64,000 nt of DNA from Bin52 sp965213935 (GTDB taxonomy: Bacteria; Pseudomonadota; Alphaproteobacteria; Thalassobaculales; Thalassobaculaceae). A program made the position numbers and the translations under genes. Of this stretch, positions 16,010 through 24,625 are shown piece after piece. Below the pieces are notes generated by a model, which was not told where the DNA came from, searched no databases, and saw nothing but the letters and a program-made list of their open reading frames with translations. Where the stretch lies: assembly GCA_965213935.1 (NCBI GenBank), contig CBDCAO010000012.1, positions 620,001 through 684,000 on the forward strand, read 5' to 3'. Each line of letters begins with the position of its first letter. Position 1 is the first letter of the stretch.

Positions 16010-17365
16010 TCAGTCGTCCGCATCTGGCATTACAACAAATTCGGGATAGGCTTCAATGCCGAGTTCGACGACATCCTGTCCAAGCGCCTCGGCCGTCTCG
16101 GAAATGCGGGCGCCGAATACCTTGTCGATGATCACCCAAACCAGCAGGGATGCAAGGAACACGAACGCACCGATCGAGACAATGCCGATAAGCTGCGTGA
16201 GCGGATCACCTCCTGCCGCAATGCATACCGCGAGTGTTCCCCAGATGCCAGCAAAAAGGTGCGCCGGAACCGCGCTGACCACGTCATCGATCTTGAGCCG
16301 TTCCATCAGCTTTATGCCAAGCACGACAACGGCTCCACCGATGGCGCCGATGATCACCGCCCAGTCGTGGGATACGATATCAGGCCCCGCCGTGATCGCA
16401 ACCAGTCCGCCTATGGCTCCGTTCAGCCCGGCAAGCAGATCGATCCGTCCGAGCACCGGCCGCGACAGCGCAATCGCGGCCATGACGCCGGCTGCGGCCG
16501 CCAGGTTGGTATTGGCCAGGATGTTGCTGATCGCGACAACGTCGACACCCGTGGACATTGCGAGCTGGGATCCGCCGTTGAAGCCGAACCAGCCCATCCA
16601 GAGAATCAGCACGCCGAGGGTGACAGCCGGGACATTCGACGGCGCGGTGTTCCTCACCGTCCCGTCCGGGCGGAACTTGCCGGCACGCGCCCCGATGACC
16701 AGGGCGCCGGCCAGAGCCGCCCATCCACCCGTGGAGTGCACGATGGTGGAACCGGCAAAGTCCTGGAAGCCTAGCTCGTTCAGCCAGCCGCCGCCCCAGG
16801 TCCACGACCCGATCACCGGGTAGATCACCGCGGTCAGTACCACGATGAACAGGAAGAACGACCACAGCTTGACCCGCTCGGCCAGTGTTCCCGACACGAT
16901 GGAAGCCGTTGTCGCCACGAACACCATTTGGAAGAACCAGTCCGACATGGTGGAGTATCCGTTGGCGTGCACCCTGGCGGCGGCTTCGGTGTCGCCGCCG
17001 AGCATCGCGATCTCGTCGGGCGTGGTGCGGTAGCCGAAATCGACAGTCCCGATCCAGCCGCCATCAACACCGCTGTACATGAGGTTGTAGCCAACAGCGT
17101 AGAACACCAGTCCCGCGATCGAGTAGAGACCGACGTTCTTCAGGCAGATGACCGAGGCATTCTTGGTTCGCACCGAACCGGCCTCGAGCATGGTGAATCC
17201 GGCGCACATCCACATCACCAGCACGCCCCAGATGAGAAAGGCGAAACTGTTCAGGACAAAGGCCGATTCCTCGTGACCGGAGGCATGGGAAGCCGATGGC
17301 AGCACTGCGAGGATCAACGCGGCGAAGACAGTCATCGCCCGTCTCGATGACAACCCGATTATCAT
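16010..17365 (-). CDS. amt: Ammonium transporter
   Basis: A 451-residue inner-membrane Amt/MEP/Rh channel with a cleavable signal peptide (ending SASHASG). The pore's twin histidines are His210 (VHSTGGW) and His369 (PAHLFAG), and the external gate region with DWFFQ is present. AGGAGG precedes ATG 17365. The C-terminal tail (DVVELGIEAYPEF) has the form that in other Amt proteins contacts the channel body. The usual partner gene glnK is not next to it. It is transcribed away from uvrB. Confidence 0.95.
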   Translation of the reverse strand: MIIGLSSRRAMTVFAALILAVLPSASHASGHEESAFVLNSFAFLIWGVLVMWMCAGFTMLEAGSVRTKNASVICLKNVGLYSIAGLVFYAVGYNLMYSGVDGGWIGTVDFGYRTTPDEIAMLGGDTEAAARVHANGYSTMSDWFFQMVFVATTASIVSGTLAERVKLWSFFLFIVVLTAVIYPVIGSWTWGGGWLNELGFQDFAGSTIVHSTGGWAALAGALVIGARAGKFRPDGTVRNTAPSNVPAVTLGVLILWMGWFGFNGGSQLAMSTGVDVVAISNILANTNLAAAAGVMAAIALSRPVLGRIDLLAGLNGAIGGLVAITAGPDIVSHDWAVIIGAIGGAVVVLGIKLMERLKIDDVVSAVPAHLFAGIWGTLAVCIAAGGDPLTQLIGIVSIGAFVFLASLLVWVIIDKVFGARISETAEALGQDVVELGIEAYPEFVVMPDADD

Positions 17366-17559
17366 TGCGGCCTCCTGTATGCTCTGGGTGCGTTCATCTG
17401 CGCCCGCAGGTGCGTTCACTCCTGCCCCGTTAACCTGTGCATCGGACGAATATACCATGCGGCGGTCGCGCCTGCACTCGCAGTGCGCAGGCGGCTTCAC
17501 CGCCTGTCACATCGGGTGCGCGTGGCGGGAGCTGAAGCGGGAGCTGGAAGCGAAGCGCG

Positions 17560-19731
17560 ATGGATGCAGAAATCACGACCCGCGCCGACTCGTCGGCAGA
17601 ACTCCAGGCACGGCGCCAGGAACGTCACCGGGCCCGGCTGGCCGGCAGCGAGGGTGTCGACCTCAAATCAACGGTCGCACCCCAGGATGCGGGACGGCCG
17701 TTCGAGGTGGTGTCCGAATTCAGGCCGGCGGGCGATCAGCCCGAGGCGATCGTCCAGCTGGTCGACGGAATCCGGCAGGGTGATCTCGACCAGGTGCTGC
17801 TCGGGGTGACCGGCTCCGGCAAGACCTTCACCATGGCCCATGTCATCAGCCAGATCAGTCGGCCGACACTGATCATTGCGCCGAACAAGACCCTGGCCGC
17901 GCAGCTGTATGGCGAAATGAAACAGTTCTTTCCGAACAACGCCGTCGAGTACTTCGTCTCCTACTACGATTACTACCAGCCTGAGGCCTACGTTCCCAGG
18001 ACCGACACCTACATCGAGAAGGAATCGTCGATCAATGAACAGATCGACCGGATGCGCCACGCGGCCACGCGATCGCTGCTCGAGCGCGAGGATGTCATCA
18101 TTGTCGCGTCGGTCTCCTGCATCTACGGAATCGGCGCAGTCGAGACCTACAGCACCATGGCCTTCCTGCTGCAGGCCGGGAAGGTCTACGAGACCCGGAC
18201 CCTGCTGCGACACCTGGTGGAACTGCAGTACCGGCGCAACGACCTCGGCTTCACCCGCGGCACCTTCCGGGTGCGAGGAGACACGCTCGAGATCTTTCCG
18301 GCCCATCTCGAGGACCGGGCATGGCGGCTCTCGTTCTTCGGCGACGAACTTGAGGAGATCCAGGAGTTCGATCCGCTGACCGGCGAGCAGACCGCCGCGC
18401 TCGCCCAGGTCCGGGTGTTTCCCAACTCGCACTACGTCACTCCGAAGCCGACCCTCGACCAGGCCATCGGCAAGATCAAGGTCGAGCTGAAGGAGCGGGT
18501 CGCCGAGTTCAGCGATTCCGGGCGGCTGCTCGAGGCGCAGCGCATCGAGCAACGCACCGTGCTCGACCTCGAGATGCTGACGGCCCAGGGGGTCTGTGCC
18601 GGCATCGAGAACTACTCGCGGTATCTCGCCGGACGCAATGCCGGCGAGCCGCCCCCTACGCTGTTCGAGTATCTGCCCGAGAACGCGTTGCTCATGATCG
18701 ACGAGAGCCATGTCACCGTTCCGCAGATCGGCGGCATGTTCAGGGGCGACTTTCATCGCAAGTCCACGCTCGCCGAGTACGGGTTCCGGCTTCCCTCCTG
18801 TGTGGACAACCGGCCTCTCACCTTCGAGGAGTGGGAGCAGATGCGCCCCCAGACGGTGTTCGTCTCGGCGACTCCGGGGCCGTGGGAACTCGATCGGACC
18901 GGAGGGATCTTCGTCGAACAGGTGGTGCGGCCCACCGGTCTGATCGACCCGGTCTGCATCGTGCGTCCGACCGCGACCCAGGTCGACGACGTGATTGCGG
19001 AGTGCCGGGCCGTGGCGAACCGGGGCCAGAGAACCCTGATCACGACGCTGACGAAACGCATGGCCGAGTCGCTCACCGACTACATGTCGGAAGCCGGGCT
19101 GCGTGTCCGCTACCTGCATTCCGACATCGATACGCTCGAGCGCATCGAGATCGTCCGCGACCTGCGGCTCGGCGTGTTCGACGTCCTGGTGGGCATCAAC
19201 CTGTTGCGCGAGGGACTGGACATCCCCGAGTGCGCCCTGGTCTCCATCTTCGATGCGGACAAGGAAGGGTTCCTGCGTTCGCGCACCTCGCTGGTCCAGA
19301 CCATCGGACGTGCGGCGCGGAATATCGACGGTCGGGTGCTGCTCTACGCCGATACCATCACCGACAGCATGCAGTACGCGATCGACGAGACCAACAGGCG
19401 GCGTGCGCGGCAGACGGAGTACAACGAGACGCACGGGATCACGCCCGAATCGGTTCGCAAGGCGATCGGCACCATCCTGGAATCCGACCACGAGCGCAGC
19501 GACCGGCTCACCGTCGAGACCGGGGCTCCCGAGGGGGCACTGGTCGGCCGCACGCTCGAGGAGGTGATCCAGGACCTGGAGGCGCGGATGCGCGCTGCCG
19601 CGGCCGACCTGCAGTTCGAGGAAGCGGCCCGTCTGCGCGACGAGATCCGACGCCTCGAGGCGGCAGACCTCGGACTGGCCGAGACGAAACCACCGAAACG
19701 GCGGGCCCGAGCCCGGTCGCGACGGGGGTAG
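17560..19731 (+). CDS. uvrB: Excinuclease ABC subunit B
   Basis: UvrB is the damage-verifying helicase of nucleotide excision repair and loads UvrC. The 723-residue protein has the Walker A GVTGSGKTFT (82-91), the beta-hairpin YYDYYQPEAYVPRTDTYIEK, the DESH Walker B, helicase motifs VGINLLREGLDIPE and QTIGRAARN, and a C-terminal UVR domain (DLQFEEAARLRDEIRRLE). A polar N-terminal extension of about 45 residues precedes the conserved core (FEVVSEFRPAGDQP), longer than in most UvrB. uvrA and uvrC are not in the window. Confidence 0.97.
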   Translation: MDAEITTRADSSAELQARRQERHRARLAGSEGVDLKSTVAPQDAGRPFEVVSEFRPAGDQPEAIVQLVDGIRQGDLDQVLLGVTGSGKTFTMAHVISQISRPTLIIAPNKTLAAQLYGEMKQFFPNNAVEYFVSYYDYYQPEAYVPRTDTYIEKESSINEQIDRMRHAATRSLLEREDVIIVASVSCIYGIGAVETYSTMAFLLQAGKVYETRTLLRHLVELQYRRNDLGFTRGTFRVRGDTLEIFPAHLEDRAWRLSFFGDELEEIQEFDPLTGEQTAALAQVRVFPNSHYVTPKPTLDQAIGKIKVELKERVAEFSDSGRLLEAQRIEQRTVLDLEMLTAQGVCAGIENYSRYLAGRNAGEPPPTLFEYLPENALLMIDESHVTVPQIGGMFRGDFHRKSTLAEYGFRLPSCVDNRPLTFEEWEQMRPQTVFVSATPGPWELDRTGGIFVEQVVRPTGLIDPVCIVRPTATQVDDVIAECRAVANRGQRTLITTLTKRMAESLTDYMSEAGLRVRYLHSDIDTLERIEIVRDLRLGVFDVLVGINLLREGLDIPECALVSIFDADKEGFLRSRTSLVQTIGRAARNIDGRVLLYADTITDSMQYAIDETNRRRARQTEYNETHGITPESVRKAIGTILESDHERSDRLTVETGAPEGALVGRTLEEVIQDLEARMRAAAADLQFEEAARLRDEIRRLEAADLGLAETKPPKRRARARSRRG

Positions 19732-19867
19732 CGGCGTCAGCCGGAGCAGCTTCGGCGACGGTCGTCTCCCAGACCGTTGCCGTCATGTCACTTGGTGCGT
19801 GTTCAAGCTTCGGCTTCGCTGACCCGGGCCTCCAGCCGCCACAATTCCTGTAACGGTGCCGCCAACG

Positions 19868-20160
19868 TCATGGGGAGGGTCGCCGCAGCAACAGGTCGCG
19901 CAGGGAGACCATTCCGAGAGGGTTGCGGTCGCGGTCCACCACTATGGCGCGGGTCAGTTCAAAGCGCACAAGCAGGTCGACGACATTGTCCACCAGCATG
20001 TCGGCGGCGGCGGTCCGGGCCGGTTTCGACATGATCTCATGGACGTTGACCCTTCCAGGCGCGCGGTCCTTCGCGATCACTCGGGTGGCGATATCCCGCA
20101 GTTCGAGCACACTGAGAACTGTGCCGGCGGGACTTGCACCCGCAAGTTCAGCAGCTAGAC
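19868..20160 (-). pseudogene. CBS-domain protein, N-terminus lost to an IS
   Basis: The frame reads LRDIATRVIAKDRAPGRVNV, HEIMSKPARTAAADMLVDNV, VRFELTRAIVVDRDRNPLGM and VSLRDLLL, i.e. the tail of a first CBS domain and a complete second one. CBS pairs bind adenosyl compounds and regulate enzymes or transporters. The expected N-terminal 40-60 residues are missing because the IS1634 end begins at 20160. An open frame continues into the IS to 20203, so a truncated product might still be made. Confidence 0.7.
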
Positions 20161-20561
20161 GGAACTTCAGGAGGATCTGAAGAAGCGATCCATGACCAAC
20201 CACCGGTTTTTCATGGGTTTTTTGGCCCTGCGGCCGCTGGTCACCCTGTCAGTCTCATGGGAAGGTTGTGGTCAGGGTTCACTCCGAGAAGCCGGAACGC
20301 CCGTTTCTGGACCGGGGTGGGCCTGGTGACGACGGACAGCAGGCTTTCGCCATGACCCGGCAGGCGCAGCTGGTTCAGCGCCATCCCCGAGAGATCGTCG
20401 AGCAGAGTCCGGAAGCTGTGGGCGGGCAGGTCGTCTGCGGTGCGTTTTATGGCGGCCTTCCGCCGGGCGGATTCCGACGGCCGGGCCTTCTCCACCGGCG
20501 AGTTCCGCTGCGCGCGGGCGCCCGCGCGGTCGTCGTCCTCGAATAGGAGCGGCGCGAGGCG
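20160..20561. repeat. Direct repeat copy 1 (IS1634-type terminal segment)
   Basis: This 402-base segment recurs at 22197-22598 in the same orientation with only scattered substitutions (for example GAGGATC versus GGGGATC near the left end). Both copies begin with GGAACTTCAGG, where the flanking sequences diverge, so this marks the IS end. The segment holds the 3' part of a transposase gene and its downstream non-coding end. Confidence 0.85.
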
Positions 20562-20630
20562 GGCGGCGGTGCGCCTGGCGACACGTTCACGGTCCCGCTC
20601 ACGGCGGACCTCGGGGTCCCGATAGGCCAT
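20241..20630 (-). pseudogene. Chimeric ORF: unknown N-terminus fused to IS1634 transposase C-terminus
   Basis: Residues 1-25 (MAYRDPEVRRERDRERVARR and five more) resemble the start of small zinc-finger/HNH-like proteins and have their own ribosome site (GGAGA, six bases before ATG 20630). From residue 26 (LAPLLFEDDDRAGARAQRNS) the frame is the last 100 residues of an IS1634 transposase, ending in PMRLTG. The join lies at the repeat boundary near 20561. The fusion looks like the product of IS insertion plus deletion. Neither half is complete. Confidence 0.65.
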
Positions 20631-20757
20631 CGGCTGTCTCCATGGATATGGAAATGAGGAAGTGTGGACGCCCGGCCGGCGGCCCGGTGTTGATGCCCGG
20701 CGCCAGGGGCGGGTAGCGGCCGTCGAAAGACCGGCTGGACGTCCTGAAAGGGGGCGG

Positions 20758-21015
20758 TCAGCCCTTCTGGCGGCGGTCGTGAAACAGGCCGGAGACGATG
20801 TCGCCCCAATTTGGACGCCTCCCCGGGTCTTCAGCCCGGTGCAGACGATAGATCTCCGTGCGCGCGGGCCGCATCTCCCTGACCGCCTTCAGGGTCACGG
20901 TGGCGTAGTCCGCCCCGCACCGGCCCCTTCCCTTCGGCTGCGCCGGGTCGGGACAGCGGCGGATGTCGCCGTCGACCATGCCCTTCGTTATGTTGAGTTC
21001 CACATAACCGGGCAT
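20758..21015 (-). CDS. Hypothetical protein, not recognised
   Basis: An 85-residue frame (start MPGYVELNITKGMVDGDIRR) with coding-like third positions and a Cys pair (RRCPDPAQPKGRGRC). I do not recognise the family. A second frame starts at ATG 21118 behind a GGAG (MTAALAIPGNTADTFLVHFF) and runs into this one out of frame, so the two may be parts of one gene broken near 21020. There is no signal peptide or membrane segment. It lies between the two IS1634 repeats and may have arrived with them. Confidence 0.4.
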   Translation of the reverse strand: MPGYVELNITKGMVDGDIRRCPDPAQPKGRGRCGADYATVTLKAVREMRPARTEIYRLHRAEDPGRRPNWGDIVSGLFHDRRQKG

Positions 21016-21118
21016 TGAAGCGCTCGACCACGTATCGGTCGTCGGCCAGGCCGGTGCCAAAGAAATGAACCAAGAACGTATCCGCCGTGTTGCCGGGAAT
21101 CGCCAGTGCTGCCGTCAT

Positions 21119-21693
21119 GGAACCATCTCCATCTTGCCGATGAGGGAAAACGGCGGCCAGACGCCCTCCCCCGGACATCCCCGCCGCCGACCCGCTCACG
21201 GCCAGGCCTCTCCTCTCGACGGCGAAGGGCGCGGCGGTGGAGGCCGGGCGGCGGACCGGCAGTGTGGCAGGTGAACGAGTTCCTCAAACGATACCGCGAA
21301 GCGCCACCAGACCCGGCTTTGACAGGCTGGCTGGAGTGCTCGAGGGGATCGAGTGGCGCCATCCAGTGCGGACCTGGCGGCCGTCGCGGGTCGGCCGAAG
21401 AGGGTCGAGCAGCCCCGCATGATTAGCAATTGCCCGGCGGCAGTGAATTTGATTCACTCCCTGTGCCATGATTAGAACGCCTCGACACAACATCCAAACT
21501 CTTGAGGCTGTGCTCGCCGCATCCGCGCCAATTGCTTTGGCAATGCCTGCCGGTATGATCGAACGGAGAAACAAACGATTACATTCGATCTGAAAGCCCT
21601 GAAACGTGCAGTTCACGAGGATGCTGCAATTCGCCGCGTTCGGCGGCTTCAGTCGATTGCGCGAATTGATAACAGAACGGAGGTAGTGTGCTG
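21119..21693. other. Stretch between IS copies without recognised gene
   Basis: The left part is GC-rich with overlapping open frames lacking recognisable sequence. From about 21430 the DNA becomes AT-richer, which continues through the Calx-beta gene. The promoter for that gene should lie here. No tRNA or att-like repeat was seen. Confidence 0.4.
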
Positions 21694-22167
21694 ATGACTG
21701 GTGACCATCGTGTCGCACGACTGCTGAAGTCAGAAGTGAAATACATACTCCTGGCGCTGGCAGCAGTCGTCTACGCACCCGGGAGCATGGCATACGGCAG
21801 TGATGTAAAAGAATACGAAGGCAACACCATGACCTTCAAGATAACAAAACCAACGACAAATGCCGGTTACAATTATCCGGAACAAGTCCGTTATTCGTAT
21901 AGTGTGAATGACGGTTCGGCGGAGATTGGATCGGACTACAGTGTCCCTGACGGGAAAACAGGCAAGATCGTTTTTCCGGCAGGTTCGGCAACGACCGCAA
22001 AGATCGAAATAAATTTATTCGAGGATGATCTTGACGAAGGCAGCGGTGAGACACTGGAATTAGTTCTGACGAGTCCTCAATACGAAGCTGCTAGTGGTAT
22101 GTATTTGTACGGATTTTATTTACCTACACGCCTAGCCTTTGATGGATTGATTCTTGATCCCGATTGA
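21694..22167 (+). CDS. Secreted single Calx-beta domain protein
   Basis: A 157-residue exported protein. The N-terminal hydrophobic segment (YILLALAAVVYAPGSMA) is a signal peptide or anchor. The rest is one Calx-beta unit: TMTFKITKP, RYSYSVNDGSAEIGSDYSVP, GKIVFPAGSATTAKIEINLFEDDLDEG, ETLELVLTSP, ending GLILDPD, which matches the usual GTIxDDD end. Calx-beta domains bind Ca2+ and normally occur in tandem inside large adhesins, so a lone copy may be a truncated 5' end. ATG 21694 is favoured over GTG 21688 because GGAGGT lies nine bases upstream of it. The gene is AT-richer than its surroundings and is followed 30 bases later by an IS end, which suggests transfer and truncation. Confidence 0.7.
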   Translation: MTGDHRVARLLKSEVKYILLALAAVVYAPGSMAYGSDVKEYEGNTMTFKITKPTTNAGYNYPEQVRYSYSVNDGSAEIGSDYSVPDGKTGKIVFPAGSATTAKIEINLFEDDLDEGSGETLELVLTSPQYEAASGMYLYGFYLPTRLAFDGLILDPD

Positions 22168-22196
22168 TCAGACCCCAGGTCCTGTTGACAGTTAAC

Positions 22197-22598
22197 CGGA
22201 ACTTCAGGGGGATCTGAAGAAGGGATCCATGACCCACCACCGGTTTTTCATGGATTTCTTGGCCCTGCGGCCGCTGGTCACCCTGTCAGTCTCATGGGAA
22301 GGTTGTGGTCAGGGTTCACTCCGAGAAGCTGGAACGCCCGTTTCTGGACCGGGGTGGGCCTGGTGACGACGGACAGCAGGCTTTCGCCATGGCCCGGCAG
22401 GCGCAGCTGGTTCAGCGCCATCCCCGAGAGATCGTCGAGCAGGGTCCGGAAGCTGTGGGCGGGCAGGTCGTCTGCGGTGCGTTTTGTGGCGGCCTTCCGC
22501 CGGGCGGATTCCGAGGGCCGGGCCTTCTCCACCGGCGAGTTCCGCTGCGCGCGGGCGCCTGCGCGGTCGTCGTCCTCGAACAGGAGCGGCGCGAGGCG
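22197..22598. repeat. Direct repeat copy 2 (IS1634-type terminal segment)
   Basis: Near-identical to 20160-20561 in the same orientation. Here the transposase frame continues beyond the repeat to about 22967, so this is the longer of the two remnants. The two copies bracket the hypothetical gene and the Calx-beta gene. Confidence 0.85.
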
Positions 22599-22967
22599 CC
22601 GGCGCATGTGCCATTCGACATGCAGGGCCAGCATGCACAGGAACACGTGCGCGCGGACATGGTCGGGGGAGTAGACGGAGACCGGACGGATCCGCAGGTC
22701 GCTCCTGGCGTTGCGGAACGCACGTTCCACGCCGGCGAGGCTCTTGTACGCCTCCACGGCTTCGGCCGCGCCCATGGAGGCGGAATCCAGGCTGGTGCGG
22801 ATGACGCAGACGCCGTCGAGCCGCGCTTCGGCAGCGATCCGCTCCGACCGCCGGCGCCACGAGATGGCGTTGTCGGTCACGTCGACCTCGATGTGCTTGC
22901 CGACCTTGCGACGGTTGATGTCCCTGCCCACCCGGCGCTCGATGCTCTCCCGGCCCTTCAGCCGGCC
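22278..22967 (-). pseudogene. IS1634 family transposase, C-terminal 230 residues
   Basis: The frame shows the late catalytic region of an IS1634 DDE transposase: GVCVIRTSLDSASM, EAYKSLAGVERAFRN, DHVRAHVFLCMLALHVEWHM, LPAHSFRTLLDDLS and the end NPDHNLPMRLTG. Intact members are about 550-600 residues; everything before about KGRESIERR is replaced at 22970 by a TnpB remnant on the other strand. The open frame to 23111 is an antisense run-on. Not functional. Confidence 0.85.
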
Positions 22968-22977
22968 CGAGCGCACC

Positions 22978-23250
22978 GACCTCGCGATCCTCGCCATCGA
23001 GGAGCTGAAGGTGCGAAACATGACGGCAAGCGCCCGGAGCACGGCGGAAGAGCCGGGGTTCTGCGTACGCCGGAAGGCGGGGCGCCTGATCGCGGTCGAT
23101 CCCCGCCACACCAGCCAGACCCGTGCAGCGTGCGGGCACGTCGACGCCCGATCGCGCAGGACACGGGACCGGTTTCACTGCGTGGCCTGCGGCCACGCCG
23201 ATCATGCGGACGCGAATGCTGCCCGCAACATCCGGCGCCGGGACCGGAAG
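22978..23250 (+). pseudogene. TnpB (IS200/IS605-type RNA-guided nuclease), C-terminal remnant
   Basis: The frame reads LAILAIEELKVRNMTASARS with the RuvC-II Glu, then TAEEPG, AGRLIAVDPRHTSQT, the zinc finger, and GHADHADANAARNIRRR with the RuvC-III Asp. About 30 residues between the TAEEPG and AGRLIAVDP motifs are missing, so an internal deletion is present. The first zinc-finger cysteine is Arg (SQTRAACGH, normally SQTCAACGH). The N-terminal two thirds are absent. Not functional. Confidence 0.8.
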
Positions 23251-23467
23251 CTCACTGCGCGGTGTCGGCATCGGCAGGAGCCGGGGCTGACCGAGTTCCT
23301 GCGCAGCGAGCGCGTTCCAGCAAACGGCGCCTTGCACAGCGACAGTCCCGAGCCCTCACGATGCCGGGCGCAGGCACCCTGCAAGGGCGCCCACGCCGGC
23401 CGCATCGTGTTGGCGGGCAAGGAGGGCGGTCGAGACCGCCCGTACCGCGACCAAAACCCGGCGCCGG

Positions 23468-24436
23468 TCAGGAAGGCGGAATGTCGGGTTCGATGGCGAA
23501 TTCCTCGACCGTGCCCGGCTGTGTGATCAGGCCCTGTTCGACCAGGAACTCGTCGAAACGGCGGTATCTGCCGGTATCGAGGGCGGCGGGCCTAAGCGCG
23601 AACCGGGGCAGCGTGTCGCGAAACGCCCTCCTGTTCAGCTCGTCATCGAGACCGTCCCTGTAGCCGCTGAACATCTCCCAGGCGGCGTCCGGATGGTTGA
23701 CTGTGAACTGCACCGCCGCCTCGAGCGCGCCAACCAGTGCGCCGAGTTCCGGCCGGTCAAGATCGGCCGCATTCGCCACCACGATCAGTTCGTCATAGCC
23801 GGGAACCCCTTCCTCCTCGACGTAGAAGGCGCGGCCCGGCCGCCCGACGATATCCATCTGGTTGAGCTCGAAGTTCCGGTAGGCGCCGATCACGGCATCC
23901 ACCTGACCCGAGATCAGGGAGGGACTGAGCGAAAAGTTCACGTTGACGAGTTCGATGTCGTCGGTGCCCAGACCGTGGCGCGCGAGCATCGCCGCGAGCA
24001 GTGCGTCCTCGAAACCGCCGACCGAGAACCCGACCTTGCGTCCCTTCAGATCGGCAATCGAGCGAATCGGTCCGTCGGCCAGAACCACCAGCGTGTTGAG
24101 CGGGGTCGCGACCAGGGTGGCGATCCGCACGAGCGGCAGTCCCTCGGCATGATACAGGTGCAGTTGCGGCTGATAGGAAATCGCGACATCGGCCTTGCCG
24201 GCCGCCACCAGCTTGGGTGGATCGCTGGGATCGGCGGGCTCGATCATCTCGACCTCGAGACCGGCCTTCGCGAACAGCCCGAGCTTCTCGGCCACCACCA
24301 GGGTGGCATGGTCGGGATTGAGGAACCAGTCCAGCATGACGGTGAGCTTCTGCTGGGCCGACGCAGACGAACCGGCGACAAGCAGCAGGACGGTACACAG
24401 GACAGGTCCTGTCCGTCGCAGGAGAGTGTTGATCAT
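23468..24436 (-). CDS. thiY: ABC transporter substrate-binding protein, thiamine-precursor type
   Basis: A 322-residue periplasmic binding protein of the NMT1/ThiY family, which captures pyrimidine precursors of thiamine. The signal peptide ends SSASA. Motifs: LTVMLDWFLNPDHATLVVAEKLGLF (the ligand-facing start of ThiY proteins), GKADVAISYQPQLHLYHAEGLPL and LKGRKVGFSVGGFEDALL. ATG 24436 follows GGAG; a TTG at 24454 is less likely. A TPP riboswitch lies directly upstream, which strongly supports the thiamine role. The membrane and ATPase genes thiX and thiZ that normally follow are absent: after the stop comes the TnpB/IS remnant region. Confidence 0.9.
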   Translation of the reverse strand: MINTLLRRTGPVLCTVLLLVAGSSASAQQKLTVMLDWFLNPDHATLVVAEKLGLFAKAGLEVEMIEPADPSDPPKLVAAGKADVAISYQPQLHLYHAEGLPLVRIATLVATPLNTLVVLADGPIRSIADLKGRKVGFSVGGFEDALLAAMLARHGLGTDDIELVNVNFSLSPSLISGQVDAVIGAYRNFELNQMDIVGRPGRAFYVEEEGVPGYDELIVVANAADLDRPELGALVGALEAAVQFTVNHPDAAWEMFSGYRDGLDDELNRRAFRDTLPRFALRPAALDTGRYRRFDEFLVEQGLITQPGTVEEFAIEPDIPPS

Positions 24437-24502
24437 CTGTGAGTGCTCCGGCAATGCGCCCGGAAAACACGATGCGAAGGAGGAATGACGGGCAACAGGT
24501 CC

Positions 24503-24592
24503 GATCCCTTCGCCGGCATTATCCGGATCAGGTTCAATGGGTCACCCGGTCTCACACCAGGTTTCTCAGCCGTCTCTCAGGCTCCCCACGGT
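24503..24592 (-). promoter_or_regulatory. TPP riboswitch (THI element) controlling thiY
   Basis: The minus strand holds the conserved core: GGGGAGCC, then CTGAGA twice, ACCTGGT, GGGTGACCC, TTGAACCTGATCCGG, TAATGCCGGCG and AGGGA. These are the P2, P3, P4 and P5 elements of the TPP aptamer in the right order. It ends about 65 bases before the thiY ATG, which leaves room for an expression platform hiding the GGAG ribosome site. Known TPP switches shut the gene off when thiamine pyrophosphate is high. Confidence 0.95.
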
Positions 24593-24625
24593 CCCGGCCA
24601 TGGTGGCGACCGCCGCGCCATGGTG

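Noticed and set aside
17668..19491. 607-codon open frame antisense to uvrB
   Set aside because: It mirrors the uvrB codons and has no start context or homology; uvrB is certain on the plus strand.
22977..23250. A working RNA-guided nuclease
   Set aside because: N-terminal two thirds missing, internal deletion and a lost zinc ligand.
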